Source of the DNA: Hygrophila difformis
Lineage: Eukaryota; Streptophyta; Magnoliopsida; Lamiales; Acanthaceae
Assembly (NCBI GenBank): GCA_030278955.1
Contig: JAOANR010000004.1
Span: forward strand, 55,949,120 to 56,013,119
Reading direction: 5' to 3'
Length of the DNA: 64,000 nucleotides
Positions 37,092 to 51,726 of the stretch are shown in pieces. A program made the position numbers and the translations under genes. Position 1 is the stretch's first letter; every line of letters begins with the position of its first letter. Under the pieces are notes generated by a model. It was given only the letters and a program-made list of their open reading frames with translations. It was not told where the DNA came from and ran no database searches.

Positions 37092-37577
37092 TATAATTTT
37101 ACTATGCGTATAAGCGTGTAGTATATTTCAAAAATCCTTAAGGTAATTTATCAATACTTGTCAACTAAAGAATATTAGGTTCAATTCTTGCTGACATATT
37201 CAACAAACAAACAATACATATTCAACAAAGGAGAAACCATAAATGTATGTCAGCCAGCCCCAGATCCGCCTGGATGGCTGGATTATACAAATTGTGAAAT
37301 TTCCTACTTTCCTCAATATACGGACTAACGGACAACACCTCTTATTTTATACTACCAACAACTAACAATCCTACAAACACAGCAACACATAAAACATTAC
37401 AAATCAGCTTCAAGTAATTACTACACAAACAGAGTTAGCCTAAACCTCGTCCTACTTCGATGGAAGTGGAAAAACTGAAAAACAGACATTAAAAGTGCGC
37501 GTGTAGAGAGATGAAGCATGGCTATTCCCATAAACAATACCTCTATTTACGCCTAACATGTCCTCTGTTTCTCTTGT

Positions 37578-40545
<2,968 letters not shown>

Positions 40546-41200
40546 GATTTAGTACAAAATTGCTTGCCCTAATTTGAAATCTACTCACTCCCCTGAGAAG
40601 AAATTTTCACACAACAACAATCTTACCATAAAAATTCAATCTTGAGAAACAAATTCACAACCAAGCAACATTCCACGATGAATTCAAGTGTTTGAACAAA
40701 AACCCACAGATTAAAACCAATAAAAATTACCCAACAGTTTTACAGTGTTGCTCAATAATATACATAACATAAATGAAAAACCTACAGCTCCAAGAAGCAC
40801 GGAAGAATCAAACCAGAATCCAATTAAGTTCGGCAAATAGATAATTCTCATTGACATAACGGAAACCCTAATTCCATCACAAAAGGGGGCAACGCGAGAA
40901 ACAAAATTTACAACCAAAATGAATAAATAAACGAACAAAACCGAGCAGGACCTGGTGGAGTAAAGTGCGTATTAGTTGGGAATTTTGTAGAGAATGGATA
41001 GAGAATGCGGTCAAAAGCAAGCAGGAAAAATAGAGGCATGTGATGCCGTGAAAAGGAAGGAGAAATGAAGGTGTGAATCCGCCATGAGAGAGTCAAAAAG
41101 CTCTCTTGGAGAAACCTTTTTCCTGTCCCTCCTGGACTTCCCCATGTCCATTTTGCTTCTTTTCTTTTTTCCCTATCCAACTCCAATTTTCATTTTAAAA
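40546..41200 (-). other. 5' leader / promoter region of the CDPK gene
   Basis: No coding exon is seen. C/T-rich tracts near 41100-41180 may be leader sequence, and an intron in the leader is possible. Confidence 0.35.
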
Positions 41201-41749
41201 ATTTATCAAATTTTGGATTGTTGCAATTCACAGACAATAATAAATCCATAATTGTTGCTTTCTAACGACAAAATTGAAGTCATTTTTAGCTTGGCCCTTT
41301 TGGCCTCTGCTCAGTTCTCACTTCTCTGATGATATTTTTGTTAAAATACTAGTACAAATCTGTTCAACTAATTTTATTTATGGCTGAAAGTGGATTGTGT
41401 AGTTATATCAAGATCTATTGTTTATATTTTAAAAGAATATCCCTGTGATTTTTTGTATATATTTAATTTATTTGTAAGCGTGTACAGAATATACTACTCG
41501 TGTCCTGTATACTCCCCACCGCTCACGGCATGAATTGTTAATTATTGTATGGTTTGCTCCCAACAATCTCACCTCTGTCCATCACATATCACTCCATGGG
41601 GAAGGGTGAAAGCTTAAAGCTAAAGGTTTTGGAGATCACATCAGTCACATATGTTTATTTCTATTCTGCCCAAATGGAGACAGATCAACCATCACAAACT
41701 GGTACTTATCTTATTATGCAAATTGGTTCCAGATCTTAGACTATATTTA

Positions 41750-42390
41750 ATCATGACCATTCCAACCACCTAATCATTCATACATCTCATTATTTAATTA
41801 ATTTCTTTCTCTTCCAACTCATCAATATTCATCCCAACCCAACCACCCCAATTTTACATACTTTATCAATAACCACCCAACCATCCACCACAATATAATA
41901 TAATATAATTATTTTAATTTATATAATTTTAAATTATGTTGAAATAAAAAAAATTAATATATAAAAAATATAAAATATTTTATCTTACTTCTTAAGAATA
42001 AAAAATCTAAATTTTTAATATTTTTTATTTATTTATTTTTATTAATGGGTTAAATATATTAAAATTTGTATGTTATGTATTTAACAAAAATATAGCAAGA
42101 GTGACCTATATTTGTAGATAATGAAAAATTATAAAATTTGATATATTTTTTTTATTTATTTTTATTTTAAAATATAAAAGATATAATATTTTTAATTTTA
42201 TTATTTAAAATTTTAGTCGAGATCATGTGGTTGCAATTTTTTTTTTGGTCGACCATTGGTCTCCCATCCAATTTTTCTTTTTTTTTTTAATTAATTAATG
42301 AGGTGGAGGTTTATCTCATGGGGAACTTGGTCATGGATAGAGATGGTCTTAGAGAGTTGAGACCAACATGCTTATTATTCATCACTCTAT
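41750..42390. other. intergenic, extremely AT-rich
   Basis: Long A/T stretches, no gene. The ends (TTAATCATGACCATTCCAACC and GGTCATGGATAGAGATGGTC) look loosely inverted, so a decayed element is possible. Confidence 0.4.
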
Positions 42391-42391
42391 A

Positions 42392-42651
42392 CTACCACCG
42401 TTCTCATATAAGTGAACCATATGCATAGTAGTAACTATTAATTGGGTAACTTTGACTAATTTTTTAGACATAGTTATATAAGAAAAAATATAGTCATGTG
42501 AGATCTTGTTAGATTCGTCTAATCACGTAGTTTTAGAATATCAAATTTTTATAATTTTTACTTATATACAATTTAAGTTATAAATATTTAAAAATGTGTC
42601 TTGAACTGCGTAAAATGCAGGTATGGTGCATTTATATGAGAACAGAGGAAG
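42392..42651. mobile_element. Stowaway-like MITE
   Basis: Left CTACCACCGTTCTCATATAAG and right TTATATGAGAACAGAGGAAG with TA flanks. The core holds GAGATCTTGTTAGATTCGTC, the reverse complement of the family core. Confidence 0.82.
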
Positions 42652-42784
42652 TATTTAACAATTCATTCCATATAAATAAATCTTTCCAGGCACTATTGTG
42701 ACAATAATTCATAATGAACATGTTACTAGCTTCTTCTCCTTTTTTTAAACAGATATTTTTATTTTACATAACAAAATATACTTA

Positions 42785-43047
42785 CTCTTTTTTATTTGTT
42801 TGCTACGAACTCACCAAGCACGCAGTCCAATGCACATTTAAAATCATTAATAATTCAAATTCGGTACAAGTAAAATTCTAAAAATTTGATATTTAAAAAC
42901 TACAAGACGAGACGAATCTAACAAGATCTCACTTGGCTATATTTTAACTTGTATAACTATGATAAAACTTCAAGTTAAAGTGTTTATGTGAATAGTGTCC
43001 AATTCACAAATGTATAGTACTCCTATATCTTTTAAAAACGGAGGAAG
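42785..43047. mobile_element. Stowaway-like MITE
   Basis: Left CTCTTTTTTATTTGTTTGC and right TTTTAAAAACGGAGGAAG, TA flanks, and the core GACGAGACGAATCTAACAAG and TTGGCTATATTTTAACTTG. Confidence 0.78.
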
Positions 43048-43129
43048 TACTGTATGTCAATAATTTATTTACCCTTGTACTGTATTTTTTTATGCCCACT
43101 CACCAGACATCTACTGTTCACTTAGCTTA

Positions 43130-43997
43130 GGCCCTGTTCTCTAGGCCTTAATTTTTTTGGTCTGATCTGAATTTATAAGACCTGGTCTGGTCTGATCTAA
43201 ATTTGTCTGGTCTGGTCTGTTTTGATCTGATTTCATCTGGTCTGGTCTAGTCTGATCTGAATTGATCTAGTCTGATCTGGTATGATCTTATTTTATTTAT
43301 ATTTTGATTCTAATTAGATTTATGGTATAATAATAATAAAAAAATTAATAATTAATTTATTATAATATAGTAACAATAAATTAGTAATTGTTAAAAAATA
43401 ATTTATTAATAAATTAGTGATTAGTTTATTATTATTATATAATAGTAATAATAATTAATTAATTGTTTTTGTTTTTATTATTGTTAATTATTACTACTAA
43501 TTACTAATATAGTATTTATTATATATTAGTATTTTCAATAATAATTAATTATTAATAGTTAATTAATTATAATTATAATAATAGTTAATAAAATAATAAT
43601 TATTAAGAGTTAATCAAAACTATTATTATTACTATTATTATGATTATTATTGTTATTATTATTATTATATATTTTAAACATATTTAATGAAAGTATTTAA
43701 AATTATATTTTGAAAGTATTTATAATATAAAATATATTAAGAACGTGACTAGTATATTTAAATAATATTTTGATGAGCAAAAGAATATTTTTAGAAATAT
43801 TTTTAAATAACTACAATATAAATAATATTTGTATTGCTATATGTTTTTGCTTTTTATAAAAGAATATTATATATAATTATATAATTTTATTATAATGATC
43901 TGATCTGGTCTGAATGTTTCTTATTTGATCTGGTCTGATCTGATTTTGAAAAAAAATAAGTAATAAGTCCTGAAAATAAGTTATAGAGAACAGAGCC
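43130..43997. mobile_element. PIF/Harbinger-type nonautonomous element (868 bp)
   Basis: The ends GGCCCTGTTCTCTA and TAGAGAACAGAGCC are flanked by TTA at 43127-43129 and 43998-44000. The subterminal regions carry GGTCTGATCTG repeats, more than ten on the left and a few inverted on the right, around an almost pure A/T centre. No transposase. Confidence 0.9.
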
Positions 43998-44222
43998 TTA
44001 CTACTGAGTACTAATTGTAATTTCTTCGTACTTCATATACACATGTTTTGGCCACATTTTGTATATTCTCGGCATCCCGCCTCGTATAAGCACCATTATT
44101 AAACATACAGTTTTTTTTTAAAATATGATAAACAAAACTACACAGTAAAAATGCATAAAGAAAAATAAAACATGTAGTAATAATAAAATGAATTGGGAAT
44201 TGAAATTGGACCATTACATATA

Positions 44223-44480
44223 TTTCCTCTGTTTTTGTTTTTTTAATACTCCATTTATACAATTTTTACTAATCATTGGATAACCTTAGCCAAGTTCTTT
44301 TTACACGGTTATATAAAAAATATAGTAAATTGAGATATTGAATTCGTCGATCTACATAGTTTTAAAATATTATATTTTTATAATTTTTGTTTATATGAAA
44401 TATGAATTATTAATAATTAAAAATATATCTTGAATTGAGCTAAAAGTAGAAGGGCAATTATTGAAAGAAAATGAAGGTAG
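44223..44480. mobile_element. Stowaway-like MITE next to an (AT)n tract
   Basis: Left TTCCTCTGTTTTTG and right GAAAGAAAATGAAGGTAG with the reverse family core (AGATATTGAATTCGTCGATC). The right end runs into (AT)n at 44480-44508. Confidence 0.6.
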
Positions 44481-44689
44481 TATATATATATATATATATA
44501 TATATATTAAGAAATACAATAAAACGACAAATTAAAGTATTGTAATAAAATTATTTTTACCTGTAAAGAGAAAACAAATAGGTTGTATATACTTGTATAT
44601 ATGCATGGAATGAATAGCTAGGTTTCATATTGAATAATGTAAAGTGATAATAAATAAAAACAGAAAGATTTATATTTTACGGAGAAAAC

Positions 44690-45170
44690 AACTAAAAAGA
44701 ATTATAACGAAAACCACTTTGTTGAACATAAAAATTTGCAGAGGTTTAGAGACCTCTTTTGATTGATAATTTTTGAAGGGATTACAGAATGGGATTACAA
44801 GAATGTAAACAAAGCGGTAAAATTGCAGAATGAAAACAACAAAACAAAACTTGCAGAATGGAAGAAAAATAAACTGCAGATAAAGAAAGTGAAATTTATG
44901 TGTTGAGTTGACGGACCCCCAAAGTGAGCATCCCCTCAGCTTTTTATAAACGGAGCCCCTCAACCGTCAGGCACCCCCACGACCTCTTCTAGGACACCTA
45001 TCGTCACGCCAATCCTCATGCTGGCACCCAACCGTCTGCCTCCAAGACACGCGTCCTCTAATGGGCTCAGCAACTCCTCACGCTGACACTCCAACAGGCT
45101 CATTACATGGGCTATTAAACATTAGGCCTCAACTAATGCATCCTAATTTATTATTGGGCTAACAGAAATT
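44690..45170 (-). mobile_element. possible solo LTR or LTR fragment
   Basis: The minus strand begins TGTTAGCCCAATAATAAATT and has a promoter-like TTTATAAAAAGCTGAGGGGA about 220 bp in. Its GC content is above the surroundings. A TG start and internal TATA box suit a retrotransposon LTR. I could not place the other end or a 5-bp duplication. Confidence 0.35.
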
Positions 45171-45462
45171 TGTTATGTTAACACACTTAAATTGTATGAA
45201 TACAATGCATCAAACTACATCAAAATTACACAGATCATGAATATATACCAATCGAGAAATCCATCAAATAATAACACAGAGATACAAAGATATCATTATT
45301 TCATATATAATCAAGAGGGAAACAAAGATAATCATTCATTATTCATAGAACAATTTATTGGAGCAACAACAATAACCAGATACAAATTCTTCCTTATTAC
45401 TTTAGACCTTGAAGCTGAAATGATCACTTTTTGGAAGAAAATATATTTTTCAAATGACATGA

Positions 45463-45828
45463 TCACTTTTTAGAAGAATCTGTGTTGCCATCGTCGCAAA
45501 AGACAAGCTTGACGATGATGTTCATGTTTGGACGCTTAGAATTAAACCTTTTTGTTTGCTTCTTCATTGGCGCTCGAGGACACGTGTTGATAACTGGTAT
45601 TCGATGCTTTTTCCCTTTTGGGGTCAGATAGCCGTTGGCAGGCATTAATGTTTTTACCTTTTCGGAATCATTTTCAGAGGAATCATCGAGTATATCGGTT
45701 GGAGAACCGTTAACTATTGAATCCTCTTGATTCTGGTTCAATTCTTGGAGCTCATTCTTGACCGGAGAATTTCCTCTTGGTGAAGAGATCTTTGGGCTAT
45801 TATCACTCTTGTGAAGATGAGGATCCAT
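45463..45828 (-). CDS. SIAMESE-RELATED (SMR) type cyclin-dependent kinase inhibitor
   Basis: Single exon, 121 residues from the Met at 45828; an in-frame Met at 45861 would add 11. The diagnostic block is at residues 67-90, GYLTPKGKKHRIPVINTCPR then APMKK. It follows the family pattern of TP, a basic spacer, IP, then CP-x-APxKK that contacts CDK/cyclin complexes in SIAMESE/SMR proteins. The N-terminal half is Ser/Asn/Glu-rich and disordered. The C-terminus NIIVKLVFCDDGNTD is not familiar. SMR proteins block mitotic CDKs and promote endoreduplication. They are short, intronless and poorly conserved, so which member this is cannot be said. Confidence 0.72.
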   Translation of the reverse strand: MDPHLHKSDNSPKISSPRGNSPVKNELQELNQNQEDSIVNGSPTDILDDSSENDSEKVKTLMPANGYLTPKGKKHRIPVINTCPRAPMKKQTKRFNSKRPNMNIIVKLVFCDDGNTDSSKK

Positions 45829-45899
45829 TCTTAGGAAGGATTTTGAAAATTGCATTAGCAAAATGATGAATGCTAATGTGACACAAAACTCTTGAGAAC

Positions 45900-47366
45900 A
45901 CTTTGAAAATACAATTGAATGAAATGAAATTTAAGGAGTCCATGACCGGTTGCATGTGTGCCTTTTAAGGAATGCGGTATAAATGATAAGGGTGCATCAA
46001 TATTTAATTTATTGTTGAAAAAAATAATTTTTTTTTAAAGACTTTTTAATAGGGAATCTTATATATAAACAGCTTGATAACTATGCTTAACTTAATTTAA
46101 TTGAAAATGGGAGTTACTTCTCCAAAGGGTGATTGTATATGAAGTATATTTGAATGACCATTTTAACAATAATAGAAATAATATTTTGAATGGCTTATGA
46201 TTGTTTGTTTGTGTGTTTTGTTAGTAACAATATGATAATTAGGTTAACTAATTTTAATTTACATCATATGATCACTTTCCAATTAGTAAATCCATGGTGA
46301 AATCTGAACTCCACACATAAAAGTGTGATCTTTCTGCATCATGCAAAGGTAGAACACAATCAACGCATCACATATATCTATACAAAGATAGGAGCATTAT
46401 GAATTTATGATAAATTGCCAGTGATTTTTAATGTTCGAAGTTCGAACCTTATTCATAGGATTGGTTGAAGTATAAAGATTTTTCTGTAGTTGTTTTTACA
46501 TAATAGCTTATCATTTTTTTTGGATAACTTTTTCCTTTTTTTTTGGATAACAATAGCTTATCATTTTTGTTATTTTTGTTATTTTAATTATTATTATTAT
46601 TATTATTATTATTATTTTTAATAACTAAAAGTACTTGACAATTTTGCCTTTAATAAATTATCCATACTTCAAAACTAAAATTACATCTCAAAAGTAAGGA
46701 TCACTTTTAAAACCACACATATATATAGAAGCATATATAATTATTGGAGGATGAATAGGAAAATAATAATGGGATGGATGATTGTTATTTCCAATTAATT
46801 CATAACATTTTATTCCCATATTTATTTATAATGAATTTACTTTTTTTTTTGGTCATTAATACTAACATTAGATGTTATCTAGAACACTGTATGATTTCTA
46901 GTATTTTAGAACTAGGAAAGATATGCTTTAATATTTTTTAAAGTAAAATAGCCATAATTTTAAATAAAAACTTTTAAGTGTGTATATTTACAATTTAATT
47001 ATTTTGAATTCAGTCATGGTTTATTCATCCAAAATACTTTTTTTTTTACCAATGCTCTTCCAAAAAAAATGTTTGTTTGACTGATTGTTTATTTGCATGT
47101 TTTTTTTTTAAAAAAAATAATACCAATTAATGTATGTACTTCCTTTTTGAAATTGTACAAATCCCCCGTCTTCAATTAAAATAATTATTTTAATAGTCAA
47201 GCAAAAATATAATTATTATTTTAATACTCCCACATTTTTATTACTTCTATAACTTAATTATTCGTTTATTCTTTAATGGCTCCTTAAAAAAATAAAAAAT
47301 TATTCGTTTATTTCAATTTGGTTGTCATACCTAAAACACAGATGCACTATAAAGGTATACTGTTAA
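45900..47366. other. intergenic, AT-rich, with (ATT)n near 46581-46616
   Basis: This holds the SMR promoter side and then A/T-rich DNA. No gene or complete element recognised. Confidence 0.5.
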
Positions 47367-47659
47367 GTGTATGTTTGGGAAATAATTAGAGTTTAGCGTC
47401 TGGAGTTTGAATTAATGGTGACAATAATTTTACATTTGAATGATGGTGTTTGGTAATGCAATTTTAAATTAAAGTTTAAAGTCTGGAATTTGAAAAACTA
47501 AAAGTTGGAGGAGAGGAGTGTTTAGAATATAGAGATTAAAGATTAAAATTTGACGGTGACTGTAATTAGTGTTTACTATATATAGGATTTTAAACTATTT
47601 TTAGTATGTATTTTAAAAGTTAAGACGCTAATCGCTAGCATTTGTTCCCAAACGCAGCC
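47367..47659. mobile_element. Tourist-like MITE (293 bp)
   Basis: Left GTGTATGTTTGGGAA and right TTCCCAAACGCAGCC, flanked by TAA at 47364-47366 and 47660-47662. The body is related to 31485-32027. Confidence 0.78.
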
Positions 47660-48009
47660 TAAGTGACGGGCATGTCTATCACATTTCTAATACTATTAAC
47701 TAAAAAGACCCCTTTTGTTGGTTTACAACATGCAATTTCCAAATATCAAACCTAATTGTCCATTCTGTGGAGAAAAAGCAAAGGCATTTTAGGATTCACT
47801 TGGAAATTCGAACAATCTCTCTCTCTCTCTCTCCATGAATAAAAGGTAATAGTACTTCACTACATAAGTAAAAAAATCAAATACCATAAGGATAAAACAA
47901 TTATTTTCTAATTAGAAAATAAGCACCACTTAAAAGTTGCACTCATGATAGTATCATTGTAGAAATTCAATAACATGAAGTAACATAAAACATTCAAGGG
48001 TACGACTTA

Positions 48010-48211
48010 CTTCTCTCTCATTGTTTTTGTTAAAACATGCCGAAACACATTTTTAATGGTTAATTTATAAAAAGACGATATTCTAAAACTAAAAGATTAA
48101 AGATCTCACTCGACTATGTTTTTTCTCATACGACTATGATTAAAATTTAAATTAAAGTTAAACAATAAATAGTGACAAAAATAATCCGTAACAAAAACAA
48201 TGAGACGGAAA
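48010..48211. mobile_element. Stowaway-like MITE, shortened
   Basis: Left CTTCTCTCTCATTGTTTTTG and right CAAAAACAATGAGACGGAA are inverted. The core retains CTAAAAGATTAAAGATCTCA and CGACTATGTTTTTTC. Confidence 0.72.
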
Positions 48212-49434
48212 TAATATCAAATATACATATTTGATTATACATGGTATAATAATTCAATAATACATAGATGCTTCAGTATTGTGTAGACTTGGGGTATGGC
48301 TTGAGTATCAATGTTTTAAAAAAACATATCAGAATAATAGATGGACGCTACAATGTAGAGAATTTGCCAATATAATCCATCCATTAAAAATATATCCAGC
48401 ACTAATGCAATATACAATGATGCGACATTACAAAATTCAAATCAACGATGAAAAATTTCCAAGATGGGTAGACACAATACAGTGGTGTGGGTGGCCATCT
48501 ACAGACTACAAATGGGGACACCCTGTGACACGAATTATGCCCCATCAATTTCATGCCATATACTATAGAGAGACATAGAACTAGTTTCTTTTCATATATC
48601 ATGCTCATCTAAGAATTGTAGGAACTACAAATGTATAGTTCAACCATGCTCATCAATTTATACAAACTACTACGAGTGTGACTGCATAGTTCTAGTAATT
48701 ATGTTGGGCTCAGATAGACAAAAATGTATACAGCAGTCCACAAAGAGAGGGCCGGGAGGTCCATATGACCACACAAAATCATACTACAGGATACCAATAT
48801 CCCCAGAAACAGGCAGAAAAAAAAAAACTAGAATTGAGCAAAACTGGGGGAATAAAAAAAGGAGGGGGGTGGGAACCTGGTTGTGTGGAACTAGCTTTCA
48901 GTTGAGCTCCCCAGAGTGCTGTGAACGATCAGAAAATTCATCAACCAAATACAGCAGTGCAGAGAGCAAAACAGACTAAACATATCGCAAAAACAAAAAG
49001 AAATCTTCAATACAATAAAAGGAAAAGGGATTTCACTATGTTGTACAAAATGAAGCGTGTTCCTCAGTATCTCAGAAATTTGAGGTGTATACCACTGTAC
49101 GTAGAGAACTCAAGTTGACTGTTGCCAAGAAATTGACATTTTAAACAACATGCTTCCTATGGCCAGCTGGCCAGCCGGTTGACTATGTAAAACTTACATC
49201 CTTCGACTATCGTAGAAACTCAATATGTATATTCATAACTAGTGGAAATGCTGGAATAAAAAACGAAAAACAACATCCAGGAAACTGCACAAGGAAACGG
49301 ACAGGACACCTTGCAGGAGGCGTACCATCCTTTTGCTCCCTTCATATGCCTCTGGAGGAAGCAACATATGTTACATAATACTGTAAAAACTGCATGCAGT
49401 TTTGCACCAAAATTCATTACACAACAGTGCCCCC
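48212..49434. other. unclassified intergenic DNA downstream of the ARMC8-like gene
   Basis: The open frame at 48279-48578 is Trp/Tyr/His-rich and shows no domain that I know. The rest contains the ARMC8 3' untranslated region on the minus strand. Nothing further is supported. Confidence 0.4.
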
Positions 49435-51646
49435 TCACGTCGAGGAGTTATCAAACATAGACAGCTGAGCAATAGCTGTTTTTGTCCGGAGCTGCGACAG
49501 GGAAGGAAATTTCAGTTAACAAATGGGATAAAATATCGTTTAACTTAAGATCTTTGTTACACACCTTTACATCCAAACAAGAGTCATTAACCATGTTCTT
49601 TAGCTGAGAGACAATGCCAGCATTTCTTAGTTCAGAAGCCCTGCTACTTGCGCCTGAGCTGCTCGGGAAAGTGAGATTTACAATGGCCCAAACAGCAGCA
49701 GTCCGTAACTGGCAGTTATCACTTTGTAAAAACTTGACCAAAATCGTTTCGGTACTGGCACCTCCCTGTGGGAAGAGTTGGTTCATTACTGCTTCCTTAT
49801 GGTGCTCATTCCCGGAGGCTACATTGCTTAGAGTGTACATGCCCTGTAAGAATAATATATATCAATCACAATCATAGTTATAAAAGAATGAGTTTAATCT
49901 TTTGATCAAATGCCCAGACATACAAAACCAGAAAATAAACACTTGATTAACACGAAAAATAGAAAACAAAATGCCTGGAACTTCTAGTATAGTGATGGAG
50001 TGAGGGCGTCAGCAGACAAAATTGACTAGGCGATGTTTTTTTCAACTTCAAAACAAAGATAAGCTTAAAGACATGTGGATATTTTTACTTGAATGAGAAC
50101 TTCAGCTTTCGAAGTGTTCCGCAACTGCCTTCCGATAGCCTGTAGGAGAAGAGCATCATCTCCAAACACATACTCCACTGAGTTCACAGTACCATCAACA
50201 AGATTGCGGACCAAAGCCAAAGCTTGCTCTTGGACAAAAGCATCTGGATCTGGTATTATCAATAAATAGGAAATAAGTTAACAGAGTATTGAATGATGAC
50301 AGTTTAGATTTATAGTATGTTACAATTACCCCCAACGAGGCTGGTCAATGTGGATATTGATAATTCCAAGAGAATCTCTTCTTTACTTCTGTTGTCCACA
50401 AGGAATGTAAGATTCTTTAACGCCCAGACAGCATTTATCCGAATACTGGATTCCATAGACTTTGAAAGCTGAACGAGCTGTTTCACACATCCGCATTGCA
50501 TGAATAGACATTTATTTGGCGTAAAATTGATAACGATGTTACTGATGGCCCGTAGAGCAGCAACCTGAAGAAAGTGGGCAAACAAAAAACACATGTACAG
50601 AGGTTAAATTAGCTTGAGAAGCTCTAGAATGTCCTATGAGAAAAGAATAACACCATGCCTGGACAGATGTGCAGGGGTCTGATAATAGCTGAACCAAAGG
50701 AAAGACAATTGCGTCGCTCATAAATTGGCCTGCACTCAAACTCTGAAGGGTATCTTCTTCACAAACTCCAACAACTAGAAATGAAAAAAGAAAAATACAA
50801 AAAACTGAAACAACTAAGATCGCAAACCTTGACAGATCGAGAGGCATTCTTCAAGAAAATGCAAGCAGCTGCACGCATTTCAGTACTATCATGAACTAAG
50901 GCTTCTGCTACATAATTAAATACCTGTGTATCACCATATTAGGAATATTAATAACAAAAATCACTAATTGGAGTCTGCAGAGTAATAGTTAGATCTTTTG
51001 GCATCTCAACAAAATAATGATTCAGTCAGCTCGTAGGCATCCTAACAAAGCATGCAGGTGAATTCACTTCTTAGAAATTAAGAGAAGGAAATATTGATAT
51101 CTCAGGTCGCATCCCCCACCCTCCAATACTCTCTCCATCCACTTTAAAGTGGCACATTTCAATTGGGCACGGATTTCAATGCACTTGTTTCAAAATGTGT
51201 TTCAAGTAAAAATATAAATATATTCTAAAACTATGTGATTAGACGAATCCAACAAGACCCAACGTAACTATATTTTTTTTTTATATATATACATGCAATA
51301 AAATTGAATCAAAGTAGAACTATGAACAATGTCAACAAAAACTGAAAGGAGTCGCTTTAAAGTGGGCGGAGGTATTATTTTTTAGACTTTAGAAACAGGA
51401 GGATATAAGAGGTCCCTGAACTGAGGATATGTGGAAAGGTGGGCAGGACTGTTCTCTGAGGAAAAAAAAAAGGTATGCACCTGGTTCCATCATTACTTTT
51501 AAACGAAACTTACTTTCCTAATTTCCCTGACAAATTAATGCTACAACATAACCACAATTAAGCCCATGGTGGTTGGTGAAAGGCCAACACCACCATGTCT
51601 AATCTCAGCCCAGTAATACATAATCAATAGCATTTAATTTACTTGT

Positions 51647-51726
<80 letters not shown>

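Noticed and set aside
48279..48578. 99-codon open frame rich in Trp, Tyr and His
   Set aside because: No recognisable motif, no splice context and no promoter; I cannot separate it from chance.
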